This document shows, in pieces, positions 1 to 8,689 of a stretch of DNA of 64,000 nt (its first letter is position 1; each line of letters starts with the position of its first letter). The stretch comes from Scandinavium hiltneri (GTDB taxonomy: Bacteria > Pseudomonadota > Gammaproteobacteria > Enterobacterales > Enterobacteriaceae). Position numbers and translations under genes: made by a program. Location of the stretch: contig NZ_JALIGE010000069.1 of the NCBI RefSeq assembly GCF_024764835.1, positions 186,001-250,000 on the forward strand, read 5' to 3'. The notes beneath the pieces are model-generated. The model was given only the letters and a program-made list of their open reading frames with translations, was not told where the DNA came from and ran no database searches.

Positions 1-356
1 CGGCCCAGCTCCATGCAGATTTTCGGCAGCTGGGTGGTTTTCCCCGAGCCGGTTTCCCCCGCCACAATCACCACCTGATGGTCGCGGATGGCGTTGTAGA
101 TATCCTGCTTTTTCTGACTGACGGGCAGGTTTTCCGGGTAGGTTATCGCCGGGCGCGCCGCTTCACGCAGCAGGACTTTACCCGCTGCATGTGAAATCTC
201 TTTCGCCATCTCCTGCATAATGGCCTGTTGTGATTCAGGATTTTTAACCTTCTTCACGCCATGCAGACGACGGGCAAAGCGGGTTTTATCGCGCAGCATC
301 AGGCCATCGAGCTGTTGATGGAGCTGCGAAAAGGTCATTTTGTGTTGTTCTGTCAT
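1..356 (-). CDS. hrpA: ATP-dependent RNA helicase HrpA, N-terminal part (runs off window)
   Basis: Only the first 118 codons are present; the rest lies beyond the left edge. The protein starts MTEQHKMTFSQLHQQLDGL and closely matches the enterobacterial HrpA N-terminus, including the segment LHGVKKVKNPESQQAI. The Walker A motif GETGSGKT near residue 100 marks the start of the DEAH-box helicase core. HrpA is a cytosolic helicase that acts on stalled ribosomes and mRNA in E. coli. It is divergent from azoR, as in E. coli. The ATG at 354-356 gives the same start as E. coli HrpA. Confidence 0.95.
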   Translation of the reverse strand, partial: MTEQHKMTFSQLHQQLDGLMLRDKTRFARRLHGVKKVKNPESQQAIMQEMAKEISHAAGKVLLREAARPAITYPENLPVSQKKQDIYNAIRDHQVVIVAGETGSGKTTQLPKICMELG

Positions 357-557
357 AGCGTTAGCGGGCAGCGCACTGCCGGAAAAATGTCTCTGTTTTC
401 ATTAGTGTTAGAGTACCACATCGCAGCCGGCCTTTCCTTCATCAATAAATTTGAACGAAGGCTTCGATATATTGCGCTATCCCTGCGACAGGATTGTGAA
501 TAGCATGTCATCAAGCAACTGGGCACAGGCCCGTCAATCTCATAAAAGGAAACACCC

Positions 558-1163
558 ATGAGCAAAGTTTTAGTTCTCAAATCCAGTATTCTGGCAGGGT
601 ACTCTCAGTCTGGTCAGCTGACTGACTATTTTGTTGATCAGTGGGCTGAAAAACATCCGGCAGACCAAATCACCGTTCGTGACCTGGCTGCACAGCCAAT
701 TCCGGTGCTGGATGGTGAACTGGTTGGCGCGCTGCGTCCAGGCGATGCCCCGCTGTCTCCACGTCAGCAAGAAGCGCTGGCGCTGTCTGATGAGCTTATC
801 GCTGAGCTGCAGGCGCACGACGTTATTGTTATCGCCGCCCCAATGTATAACTTCAACATCCCAACTCAGCTGAAAAACTATTTTGACCTGGTTGCGCGTG
901 CCGGTGTGACCTTCCGTTACACTGAAAACGGTCCAGAAGGACTGGTAACGGGTAAACGTGCGGTAGTCGTTTCCAGCCGTGGCGGTATCCATAAAGATAC
1001 CCCAACCGACCTGCTGGCTCCGTACATGAAGCTGTTCCTGGGCTTCATCGGCATCACCGACGTGAACTTCGTGTTCGCTGAAGGCGTGGCTTACGGTCCA
1101 GAAGTGGCGGCCAAAGCGCAGTCTGATGCCAAAGCTGCAATCAACAGCCTGGTTGCTGCATAA
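558..1163 (+). CDS. azoR: FMN-dependent NADH-azoreductase AzoR
   Basis: This 201-residue flavodoxin-fold quinone/azo reductase has the same length as E. coli AzoR. It uses NADH and bound FMN to reduce quinones and azo bonds in the cytosol. Visible family features are the N-terminal phosphate-binding segment SSILAGYSQSG (about residues 9-19), the FMN-binding stretch PMYNFNIPTQLKNYFD (about 95-110) and SSRGGIH (about 139-145). A purine-rich AAGGAAA ribosome binding site lies about 8 bases before the ATG. The gene stands alone, divergent from hrpA, and is closed by a hairpin terminator at 1171-1202. Confidence 0.96.
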   Translation: MSKVLVLKSSILAGYSQSGQLTDYFVDQWAEKHPADQITVRDLAAQPIPVLDGELVGALRPGDAPLSPRQQEALALSDELIAELQAHDVIVIAAPMYNFNIPTQLKNYFDLVARAGVTFRYTENGPEGLVTGKRAVVVSSRGGIHKDTPTDLLAPYMKLFLGFIGITDVNFVFAEGVAYGPEVAAKAQSDAKAAINSLVAA

Positions 1164-1170
1164 AAGATTA

Positions 1171-1202
1171 CCCCTCTCGCCGCCCGGTGAGAGGGTTTTT
1201 CC
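1171..1202 (+). terminator. Rho-independent terminator of azoR
   Basis: A 7-bp stem, CCCTCTC (1172-1178) with GAGAGGG (1189-1195), is followed directly by a T run. It begins about 8 bases after the azoR stop codon. Confidence 0.85.
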
Positions 1203-1260
1203 GCTTCCACATTTTATGCAGGAGGCGCAGGGTAAAAACCCTGCCATTCTCCTGGCGAAA

Positions 1261-2055
1261 TTAATTGAGGAATTGCAGATTAAGTCCGGCAAAAATTTGC
1301 CAGCGTGGTTGTCCTGGCCCGTGGTCAGCGACTGACCCTTGTGGTTCGATGAAGAAGTTATACACCGTTTTCTGCTGCTTAATCACCTGACCAATACCCA
1401 GCCCCATCGGCACACTGTAACTGTCATTCTGGAAGTTATAGACCCAGATAGGTGCTGCACGCAGGTAAGTGCCGCCACCTAACTGATAAAACAAGAATGG
1501 CTGGAATGTGCCGAGATTAACGTCACTGCGGTCATCTTCCCCGGCAAAACTATGCTGCCAGGAAGCCAGATAGCCGTACTGGAATTTCTTCGAGCTGGCA
1601 TCAAACAGCACGTTGACCAGACCCGCTGACCATTTCTCTGTTCCCAGCGCATCATCGGTTGCAGTCGGGGCTGTAATTTGTGGACCAAAACCAAAGCTCA
1701 CAGCCGGATTACCGGTATCAATCAGCCATGATGCGAAGAGGTTCAGGTCACCCAGACCGGTTTTATGTCCACCATTAGGAGGAGTCGGATAAGTGTTGAC
1801 CGGAAGTGAACCACGTAATAACCAGTTACTGTCGCCCAGAGCAAACGGCTGTGCATAACGAAACCAGAACTGGTTGGCATCTTTATCTGTGCCGCTGACG
1901 TCACCGATGTAATAGTTCTGCATATTAAATGCAGTCATATTCGCCAGTGGGTTGTTCGCCTGGGCTGCATCCGGCGCATGGTCTTCTGCGGCAACAACAG
2001 ATGCAGAGGCCAGACAAAACAGAGACGACAGAAGTGAGTATGAAAATAAACGCAT
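1261..2055 (-). CDS. Outer membrane beta-barrel protein, probable transport partner of the alkylsulfatase
   Basis: The start is taken at ATG 2053-2055, preceded by AAGGAAA and followed by a clear signal peptide (MRLFSYSLLSSLFCLASASV, cleavage likely after VVAA). That gives 264 residues; an upstream in-frame extension to 2142 would bury the signal peptide. The mature protein has alternating aromatic and polar strands, many Gly/Asn turns and a C-terminal FAGLNLQFLN, typical of a beta-barrel ending in an aromatic strand. It resembles the family often annotated as MetA-pathway-of-phenol-degradation or 'neuromedin U'-like outer membrane proteins. It follows the sulfatase by 55 bases on the same strand, so a role in passage of sulfate esters or alcohols is inferred, not shown. 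Confidence 0.7.
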   Translation of the reverse strand: MRLFSYSLLSSLFCLASASVVAAEDHAPDAAQANNPLANMTAFNMQNYYIGDVSGTDKDANQFWFRYAQPFALGDSNWLLRGSLPVNTYPTPPNGGHKTGLGDLNLFASWLIDTGNPAVSFGFGPQITAPTATDDALGTEKWSAGLVNVLFDASSKKFQYGYLASWQHSFAGEDDRSDVNLGTFQPFLFYQLGGGTYLRAAPIWVYNFQNDSYSVPMGLGIGQVIKQQKTVYNFFIEPQGSVADHGPGQPRWQIFAGLNLQFLN

Positions 2056-2069
2056 AACTGTTTTCCTTG

Positions 2070-2103
2070 AGAAAACCCCCTGCAACGCAGGCCGCCGCAG
2101 GGG
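2070..2103 (-). terminator. Intercistronic hairpin between the sulfatase and the outer membrane protein
   Basis: On the minus strand a 7-bp stem CCCCTGC/GCAGGGG (plus-strand arms 2077-2083 and 2097-2103) is followed by GTTTTC, a short T run. It lies in the 55-base gap and could act as a partial terminator or an RNA-stabilising element that lowers expression of the second gene. Confidence 0.5.
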
Positions 2104-2110
2104 AATTATT

Positions 2111-4090
2111 TTATGGTGTGACGATGTTGAACCAGAACTCAAACTTGTCCATATAGCTCAGCATCTCATCCAGCTTCGCACCATTACCCGTGACCTTCAC
2201 ATCACCGTTATCTTCAGCCTGTTTCAGGGTTTCTTCTTTCAGGATGATTTTATTCAGTGTGTCTCGGTTGAGTGTAATAGTCGCGTCCGCATCTTTCGCT
2301 TCGGCATTTGCGGTGTGGTTCAGTACCCCGTTTTCCAGCTCCAGCTTGTATTTACCGCCGTCGCTGCCCAAATCGATATTAAATACCGCTTTGGCATTAG
2401 CCGCTTTTTCACCGTTGATATGCACCCCGAGGTAATCGAAGAACATTTCCGGCGTCATTGCTTTCACCGTATCCGGGCTGGCCGTATTCGGCGTTGGCAG
2501 TTTCTGCACGCCATTACGCAGCTCCTGTGCACCGGTCAGGTAGAAGTTACGCCACGGACCGGATTCAGCCTGATAACCCATCTGTTCAAGCGCATCCGCT
2601 TCCAGATTACGTGCCGCCTGGTTATTGGGATCGGCAAAGACAACTTTGCTGACAACCTGTGCGACCCAGCGGAAGTTGCCCTGATCATAATCTTCTTTGG
2701 CTTTTTTCAGGATGTTATCCGCACCGCCCATGTAATCGACAAATTTCTTCGCCGCTTCTTCTGGTGGCAGCTCATCCAGGGTTGCCGGGTTGCCATCGAA
2801 CCAGCCGAGGTAGAACACATAGGTGGCTTTCACGTCATGGCTGACGGAACCGTAATAACCCCGGCTGGCCCAGGTTTTCGCCAGACCATCAGGCAGTTTA
2901 AAGTTCGCGGCAATTTCGTCACGCGTCAGGCCGGTATTCGCCATACGTAAGGTCTGGTCGTTGATATAACGATACAGGTCACGCTGGCTCTTCATCAGCT
3001 TAACGACGTTCTCGTTACCCCAGGTCGGCCAGTGGTGCTGCGCCATGATAATTTCGGCTTTATCCCCCCAGAGGTTGATGGCATCGTTGATGTATTTCGA
3101 CCATGCCAGTGGATCGCGAATTTTCGCGCCGCGCAACGAGTAGGTGTTATGGAGAGTATGGGTGACGTCTTCTGCCGCTTCGATGAGTTTTTTCTCTTCG
3201 ATATACCACAGCATTTCTGATGGGGCTTCAGAACCTGGCGCCATCATGAAATCATAGGTCAGACCGTCAATCGTCTCTTTTTGTCCGGTTTTGGTGATGT
3301 AATTTGTCGGGGCAATTAATGTCACTGTCCCTGCAGAAGTGGTCGTACCAAGACCCGCACCAACCTGACCTTTTACGTCTGGTTTCAGCAGGTTACCGTA
3401 CATGTAGCTGGCACGGCGGCTCATGGCGTTACCCGCCATGACATTCTCGGATACCGCTTCATTCATAAAGCCTGCAGGGGCGTAAATCTTCACCTTACCG
3501 GATTTTACGTCAGCTTCATCGACAACACCGCGAACCCCGCCGTAGTGGTCGATATGGCTATGGGTATAAATCACGGCAACAACCGGTTTTTTACCGCGAT
3601 TTTTGTAATACAGTTCGAGGCCGACTTTCGCGGTTTCGGCTGAAATCAGGGGGTCAACGACGGTAATACCTTCTTTACCCTCGATGATGGTCATGTTTGA
3701 GAGATCAAGGTTACGGATCTGATAAACCCCATCCGTTACTTCAAACAAACCACTGATATTGATCAGCTGAGACTGGCGCCACAGGCTCGGGTTGACGCTG
3801 TCAGGAGATTTTTCGCCTTCTTTAACAAAGGCGTATTTCTGCGGATCCCAGATAACATTACCTTGCTCACCTTTGATGACATCAGTCGGTAAAGCGGCGA
3901 TAAACCCTTTATGGGCATTGGTAAAGTCGGTGTTATCAGAAAAAGGAAGCTGATTATAAAGTGCATCATTAGCTTGTTTGGTCGCGGCGGTCGCCTCTTT
4001 AGGCGCTTCCTGCGCAAACAAAGGAGTCAGTGCCGTGGAGGTGAGTAACCCTGCCAGGGAAAGGCTTTTAACTATTAGCTTAAGTCTCAT
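2111..4090 (-). CDS. Secreted alkyl/aryl sulfatase (SdsA1/YjcS family, metallo-beta-lactamase fold)
   Basis: The ATG at 4088-4090 is preferred over the overlapping TTG one codon upstream because GAGGA sits at the right distance, giving 659 residues. The order is a signal peptide (residues 1-27, ending LFAQ), a metallo-beta-lactamase domain with the zinc motif THSHIDH near residues 176-182, an alkylsulfatase dimerisation region (about 390-530) and a C-terminal SCP2-like domain (about 540-659, motif ATITLNRDTL). The length and architecture match periplasmic SDS hydrolases such as SdsA1 and YjcS, which release sulfate from primary alkyl sulfates such as dodecyl sulfate. It heads a probable two-gene unit with the outer membrane protein. 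The pair is absent between azoR and paaY in E. coli K-12, so it is an accessory insertion. Confidence 0.9.
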   Translation of the reverse strand: MRLKLIVKSLSLAGLLTSTALTPLFAQEAPKEATAATKQANDALYNQLPFSDNTDFTNAHKGFIAALPTDVIKGEQGNVIWDPQKYAFVKEGEKSPDSVNPSLWRQSQLINISGLFEVTDGVYQIRNLDLSNMTIIEGKEGITVVDPLISAETAKVGLELYYKNRGKKPVVAVIYTHSHIDHYGGVRGVVDEADVKSGKVKIYAPAGFMNEAVSENVMAGNAMSRRASYMYGNLLKPDVKGQVGAGLGTTTSAGTVTLIAPTNYITKTGQKETIDGLTYDFMMAPGSEAPSEMLWYIEEKKLIEAAEDVTHTLHNTYSLRGAKIRDPLAWSKYINDAINLWGDKAEIIMAQHHWPTWGNENVVKLMKSQRDLYRYINDQTLRMANTGLTRDEIAANFKLPDGLAKTWASRGYYGSVSHDVKATYVFYLGWFDGNPATLDELPPEEAAKKFVDYMGGADNILKKAKEDYDQGNFRWVAQVVSKVVFADPNNQAARNLEADALEQMGYQAESGPWRNFYLTGAQELRNGVQKLPTPNTASPDTVKAMTPEMFFDYLGVHINGEKAANAKAVFNIDLGSDGGKYKLELENGVLNHTANAEAKDADATITLNRDTLNKIILKEETLKQAEDNGDVKVTGNGAKLDEMLSYMDKFEFWFNIVTP

Positions 4091-4495
4091 CAATGATCCT
4101 CTATTTTACATCCTGTCTACCGCTCGCTTTTTACGAACAGTAACCTTAAGAAACCATTGGGTAACATGAATAATGATAGCTTACACATCTAAGCTACCAG
4201 TTTTCCAAGTATATCCAAATAGTTACATTTATCCATTTTTGAATACATTTATCAGTGCGTGCAGAATTCAGGGGGGAAGATCTGGGTGATGCATCCTATG
4301 TACAGTGGGAGCGAGCAATATCCGTTCTGCCACAAAGCAGGCATTGTAGTGATGTGATGGACGTCCCTCCCACAGTGCAACTCCTGCCACACTTAGGCTG
4401 AGAACGCGAGGACCGTTACGTCCGTACCGTTATGAGCGATAATCGGCTGTGGGATATAGGGAGGGATAGAGGATAATTTGCTTTTGTTTTCTGAA
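4091..4495. other. Gene-free 405-base stretch between the sulfatase and paaY
   Basis: No credible reading frame was found on either strand. The part next to the sulfatase start (about 4100-4260) is AT-rich and probably holds its promoter. The part from 4270 to 4490 is of more average composition and includes a near-inverted repeat, CAGTGGGAG (about 4304-4312) with CTCCCACAG (about 4367-4375, one mismatch). No known RNA or regulator site was recognised. Confidence 0.5.
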
Positions 4496-5092
4496 TTATT
4501 TCGCCGATTTCGGGCGCAGATTTTCATCAAAAACTAACCGCTGACGCCCTTCTTCCACTTCGCGCAGCGGCTCCACCTGGTGCATCGTCAGTTTGCAGCG
4601 TTCCACCAGCACCTGATATTCCCGGGTGCCACGTTTTTTCCACTCCATTTCATCGGTACTCAGCGCCCGAATAGCCTTTGCCGGACTACCAACAATCAAA
4701 TAATTTGCAGGCATTTCAGCCTTCGCTTTCACAAATGCCGCCGCGCCGACAATACTGTTTTCGCCGATGACCGCCCCGTCCATAATCACCGCGTTCATTC
4801 CGACCAATGCATTACGGCGGATAACGCAGCCGTGCAGAATCGCACTGTGCCCAATATGCCCGTCTTCTTCGACCACGGTGTCCTGCTCCGGGAAGCCGTG
4901 CATGACGCAGTTATCCTGAATATTGGCCCCGTCTTTAACCACGATTCGCCCGAAATCGCCGCGAAGGCTGGCATTCGGACCGACGTAAACGCCTTTTCCG
5001 AGAATAACGTCGCCAATCAACACTGCCGTGGGATGAACGTAACTCTCTTCGGGCACCACGGGCGTTAAGCCATCAATTTGATAAACCGGCAT
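4496..5092 (-). CDS. paaY: PaaY, hexapeptide-repeat thioesterase of the phenylacetate cluster
   Basis: This 198-residue left-handed beta-helix protein of the gamma-carbonic-anhydrase-like family shows successive hexapeptide turns (for example AVLIGDVILGKGVYVGPNAS near residue 23-42) and metal-binding histidines in the HGF, HIGHS and LHG segments. PaaY in E. coli hydrolyses dead-end CoA adducts and thioesters that form when the paa pathway stalls. It lies 11 bases downstream of paaX on the same strand, the usual paaXY arrangement. The C-terminus is two residues longer than in E. coli. Confidence 0.95.
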   Translation of the reverse strand: MPVYQIDGLTPVVPEESYVHPTAVLIGDVILGKGVYVGPNASLRGDFGRIVVKDGANIQDNCVMHGFPEQDTVVEEDGHIGHSAILHGCVIRRNALVGMNAVIMDGAVIGENSIVGAAAFVKAKAEMPANYLIVGSPAKAIRALSTDEMEWKKRGTREYQVLVERCKLTMHQVEPLREVEEGRQRLVFDENLRPKSAK

Positions 5093-5103
5093 GGTTACAC
5101 TCC

Positions 5104-6030
5104 TTATTTAAGATTCAGACCACCAAAGCGTTGATAAAACGGTGACGCGGGCTGCGGCAACGGGCCGACAGAGGTTTCACCCTTCTCGCTCACCCACGCC
5201 AGTGCGCCAGCCGCCACGCTCTGATAAATATTGATGCACAGCTGACGCGCGGCCTGTCCGGCCCAGTGCGCAGGCAACAGTTCTTCAGGCAGCAGCGGGT
5301 CCTTGAGGATAACCCGGCGGTAAAGATGAATAGCCAGCAGCTGAATGGCGAAGCAGCGCTCCGGCGTCAGCTCAGCAGGGGCGGCATCCCGCAGCAGCGG
5401 CAGCAACGGTCTGAAGGTATTGATGAAATTTTCATACATCTGATTTTGTTCGGTGAGCTGCCAGCACTCTTCCACGCGCGCGCGTAATGCGCTGACGGAG
5501 CTCGCCAGCGGAGAACGGGCCTCAAAACAGATGACATTTTCCGCCACACCCGCCTCATGCAGCAGCGCCTGAACGTCCGCCAGTTTTTGCGACGGCGACG
5601 CCATCAGGCTCGGGGCCAGCGTGCCGAAGCCCTGCCAAATCAGCTGTTTTTTCACATCGGTGAGCGTGTTTTTATCCAGCCCCTCCGACAGCAACAGCAA
5701 CCAGGTGCCGTCCCACGTGGGTGGTTCAGCGCGGTAAATTTTGCTCTCGGCACGTCGGGTCAGACGCAGCCCTTTGTCGCTCAGACGGTAAAAACTGCGC
5801 CGCCCGATACGCGAAACGTCCAGCCAGCCCTCTTTATTGAGTCGGAATAACGAGGTGCGAACAAAGCGATCGCCAAAACCAAGGCCTTCCAGCAGCGCCG
5901 TCAGGCTCCCAAGCCAGATTTCGCCGCCACGATGGGATAACGCATCCCCATAAAGGGAGGAGATTAAAGAGGTTCCGCTGACTGGCACGGCCGCGACAGC
6001 CTGCTGGATAAAGAGATCAAGTTTACTCAT
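5104..6030 (-). CDS. paaX: PaaX, phenylacetyl-CoA-responsive repressor
   Basis: PaaX is a GntR-like repressor of the paa genes that is released by phenylacetyl-CoA. The N-terminal winged helix spans about residues 30-90 (VRTSLFRLNKEGWLDVSRIG), followed by the PaaX ligand and dimer domains. The start MSKLDLF (ATG 6028-6030) matches E. coli PaaX; an ATG three codons upstream (6039) is possible, and neither has a strong ribosome site. The protein has 308 residues against 316 in E. coli, because it ends right after the FGGLN motif and lacks the last few residues. It is separated from paaK by 113 bases that contain a REP-like hairpin. Likely targets are the repeats at 15689-15717 and 15896-15908. 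Confidence 0.95.
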   Translation of the reverse strand: MSKLDLFIQQAVAAVPVSGTSLISSLYGDALSHRGGEIWLGSLTALLEGLGFGDRFVRTSLFRLNKEGWLDVSRIGRRSFYRLSDKGLRLTRRAESKIYRAEPPTWDGTWLLLLSEGLDKNTLTDVKKQLIWQGFGTLAPSLMASPSQKLADVQALLHEAGVAENVICFEARSPLASSVSALRARVEECWQLTEQNQMYENFINTFRPLLPLLRDAAPAELTPERCFAIQLLAIHLYRRVILKDPLLPEELLPAHWAGQAARQLCINIYQSVAAGALAWVSEKGETSVGPLPQPASPFYQRFGGLNLK

Positions 6031-6103
6031 CTGATTCATTCTGTTGTGATTTTTGTCCTGGCTGAATCATAGCACAGATTATTTTACCCTCACCCCGACC
6101 AGA

Positions 6104-6134
6104 ACGGTTGCCCGGTAAGCTTGCGCCACCGGGC
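6104..6134. repeat. REP-like palindrome between paaX and paaK
   Basis: Arms GCCCGGT (6110-6116) and ACCGGGC (6128-6134) form a hairpin. Its reverse complement shares TGCCCGGTGGCGC and ACCGGGCAAC with the palindrome after paaZ at 17999-18030, so the two are copies of one repetitive extragenic element family. Confidence 0.7.
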
Positions 6135-6143
6135 ACGCAATAC

Positions 6144-7457
6144 TTAACCGTTCGCCGCCAGTGTACGCAGATCAAACACGCGACACGCTTTGCCTTCGGA
6201 GCGCGGAATAGTGCCGCAGTTGACGATGGTCACGTCGGTAGAAATCCCGACCATCGATTTGATGCGATGGCGTAGCTGATGACACACCTGACAGCGCTGC
6301 TCATGCGACAGCGTCAGGCTGCTCTCTTTCAACTCGACTTTGATCGACAGCGAATCCAGATGCCCGCGACGATTCACTTCCAGCTGATAGTGCGGCGACA
6401 AATGCTCAAACTTAACGATTTCCTCTTCCAGCTGTGACGGGAAGACGTTTACGCCACGAATGATCAGCATATCGTCGCTGCGCCCGCTGATGCGGTCCAT
6501 CCGGCGCATCGTACGCGCGGTGCCCGGCAGCAGTCGGGTCAGGTCCCGGGTGCGATAGCGAATAACCGGCAGCGCTTCTTTAGTCAGCGTGGTGAACAGC
6601 AGTTCGCCCTGCTGACCGTCGTCCAGCGGCGTGCCATCGATCGGGTTAACAATTTCCGGGTAGAAATGATCTTCCCAGATGGTCGGGCCATCGGCGGTTT
6701 CCAGACACTCCATCGCCACGCCCGGCCCCATGACTTCGGACAGGCCGTAAATATCCAGCGCGGAAATCCCCAGACGTCGTTCAATCTCTTTGCGCATCGC
6801 CATGGTCCACGGCTCTGCGCCAAACACGCCAACGCGCAGGCTGCATGTGCTGGCATCACCGCCCATCTGGCGCTCCAGTTCTTCAATCAGATTGAGACAG
6901 TAGGACGGCGTGACCATGATCATGTCAGGCTTGAAATCACGGATAAGCTGCGCCTGTTTTTCGGTTTGACCGCCGGACATCGGGATAACCGTCGCGCCCA
7001 GACGTTCTGCGCCGTAGTGTGCCCCCAGCCCGCCGGTAAACAGGCCGTAGCCATACGCCACGTGAATTTTGTCTTTCGCGCTGCCACCTGCCGCACGCAA
7101 AGAGCGGGCAACCAGATTGGCCCAGGTATCAATATCGTTCTGGGTATAACCGACGACCGTCGGTTTACCGGTGGTACCAGACGAGGCGTGAATACGCACC
7201 ACCTGTTCCATCGGCACAGCAAATGTGTCGAACGGATAGTTATCGCGTAAATCCTGTTTAGTGGTGCACGGGAATTTACGGATATCGCTTAAGCTTTTGA
7301 AATCGTCAGGGTGAACACCCGCCGCATCAAATTTACGGCGGTACATCGGCACATTGTCGTATGCATGTTTCAGCGTCCATTTCAGGCGTTGGGTCTGTAA
7401 AGCCTGCAGTTCGTCAACGGATGCGGTTTCAATCGATTCTAATTTTGTCGTTGTCAT
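6144..7457 (-). CDS. paaK: Phenylacetate-CoA ligase PaaK
   Basis: PaaK activates phenylacetate with ATP and CoA to phenylacetyl-CoA, the first step of the pathway. It is a 437-residue adenylate-forming enzyme, the same length as in E. coli. The phosphate-binding loop SSGTTGKPT lies near residues 92-100, the YGLSE motif of the adenylate site near 235-239, and the RISGRSDDM hinge near 324-332. The gene is followed by paaX on the same strand and separated from paaJ by 26 bases, so it is probably the last catabolic gene of the leftward operon. Nothing unusual is seen. Confidence 0.97.
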   Translation of the reverse strand: MTTTKLESIETASVDELQALQTQRLKWTLKHAYDNVPMYRRKFDAAGVHPDDFKSLSDIRKFPCTTKQDLRDNYPFDTFAVPMEQVVRIHASSGTTGKPTVVGYTQNDIDTWANLVARSLRAAGGSAKDKIHVAYGYGLFTGGLGAHYGAERLGATVIPMSGGQTEKQAQLIRDFKPDMIMVTPSYCLNLIEELERQMGGDASTCSLRVGVFGAEPWTMAMRKEIERRLGISALDIYGLSEVMGPGVAMECLETADGPTIWEDHFYPEIVNPIDGTPLDDGQQGELLFTTLTKEALPVIRYRTRDLTRLLPGTARTMRRMDRISGRSDDMLIIRGVNVFPSQLEEEIVKFEHLSPHYQLEVNRRGHLDSLSIKVELKESSLTLSHEQRCQVCHQLRHRIKSMVGISTDVTIVNCGTIPRSEGKACRVFDLRTLAANG

Positions 7458-7483
7458 TGTAGGGTACTCGCAGGTTAATCAGC

Positions 7484-8689
7484 TCACACGCGCTCCAGGA
7501 TCATGGCAATGCCCTGACCCACACCGATACACATCGTGCACAGGGCGTAACGCCCTCCGCGACGGTGCAGTTCATTGCTGGCGGCCAGCGCCAGTCGGGC
7601 ACCGCTCATACCCAACGGATGGCCTAATGCGATGGCGCCACCGTTGGGATTGACATGCGGGGCATCGTCCGGAAGCCCCAACTGTCTCATGACACCGAGC
7701 GCCTGGGCGGCGAACGCCTCATTCAGCTCGATGACGTCCATATCGTTGATACAGAGCCCCGCACGCTCCAGCACTTTGCGGGTAGCAGGCACCGGGCCAA
7801 GGCCCATCAGACGCGGCTCGACGCCAGCGGTGGCCATCGCCACAATGCGCGCGCGTGGCGTTAAACCCTGAAGTGCGGCCATTTCCGCGCTGGCGATAAT
7901 CAGCGCCGCCGCCCCGTCATTAACCCCTGAGGCGTTACCGGCGGTGATCACGCCATTCGCGCGGAACGGCGTTTTCAGTGCGGCGAGCTGTTCGAGCGTT
8001 GTTTCCGCGCGCGGATGCTCATCCTGCGTCACTTCGGTCACCGCACCCTTTTTGCCCTTCACGCTCACCGGCACAATTTCTTCGGCCAGAATGCCATTTT
8101 GCTGGGCAATTGCAGTGCGCTGCTGGCTGCGCCAGGCGAACGCATCCTGATCGGCGCGGCTTATTTTTAACAATTCAGCTACATTCTCTGCCGTTTCGGG
8201 CATGCTGTCAGTACCAAAATGCTGCTGCATGAGCGGGTTCACAAAACGCCAGCCGATTGTCGTGTCGAACATTTCAGCCTGACGCTGGAACGGCGTCGTG
8301 GCTTTGCCCATCACAAACGGCGCACGAGACATGGATTCCACGCCGCCTGCAATCAGTAAATCCGCATCGCCGGAACGGATAGCGCGGGCAGCAAAGCCAA
8401 TCGCATCCAGCCCTGAACCGCATAAACGGTTGATGGTGGTGCCGGATACCGTCTGCGGCAGGCCCGCCAGTAGCGATGCCATGCGTGCCACGTTGCGGTT
8501 ATCTTCCCCCGCCTGGTTGGCACAGCCGAAAATCACATCGTCAATACGTTCAGCATCCAGCTGCGGATGCCTGTCGAGCAGCGCCCGCAGCGGCACCGCG
8601 CCTAAATCGTCGGCGCGAATACCGGACAGTCCACCGCCATAACGCCCCACCGGCGTTCTCACTCCGTCACAGATAAATGCATCACGCAT
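7484..8689 (-). CDS. paaJ: 3-oxoadipyl-CoA / 3-oxo-5,6-didehydrosuberyl-CoA thiolase PaaJ
   Basis: This 401-residue thiolase performs the two beta-ketothiolytic cleavages of the pathway, yielding succinyl-CoA and acetyl-CoA. The nucleophilic cysteine lies in NRLCGSGLDAI (about residue 90), and the C-terminal catalytic His and Cys lie in NPNGGAIALGHPLG (about 344-357) and LCTMCIGVGQG (about 383-393). The length and N-terminus (MRDAFICDGVRTPVGRYGG) agree with E. coli PaaJ. The start codon touches the paaI stop, indicating translational coupling. Confidence 0.97.
   Translation of the reverse strand: MRDAFICDGVRTPVGRYGGGLSGIRADDLGAVPLRALLDRHPQLDAERIDDVIFGCANQAGEDNRNVARMASLLAGLPQTVSGTTINRLCGSGLDAIGFAARAIRSGDADLLIAGGVESMSRAPFVMGKATTPFQRQAEMFDTTIGWRFVNPLMQQHFGTDSMPETAENVAELLKISRADQDAFAWRSQQRTAIAQQNGILAEEIVPVSVKGKKGAVTEVTQDEHPRAETTLEQLAALKTPFRANGVITAGNASGVNDGAAALIIASAEMAALQGLTPRARIVAMATAGVEPRLMGLGPVPATRKVLERAGLCINDMDVIELNEAFAAQALGVMRQLGLPDDAPHVNPNGGAIALGHPLGMSGARLALAASNELHRRGGRYALCTMCIGVGQGIAMILERV

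Noticed and set aside
570..1292. 240-codon minus-strand frame opposite azoR
   Set aside because: It is the antisense shadow of a clearly recognised gene; it has no ribosome site and no protein-family features.
1952..2950. 332-codon plus-strand frame across the sulfatase and barrel genes
   Set aside because: It is antisense to two genes with signal peptides and motifs; its composition (many Arg, His, Phe) is typical of a reverse-frame artefact.
6110..6134. Hairpin read as a terminator for paaK
   Set aside because: No T run follows on the transcribed strand, and the sequence matches the REP-like palindrome at 17999-18030, so it is listed as a repeat.
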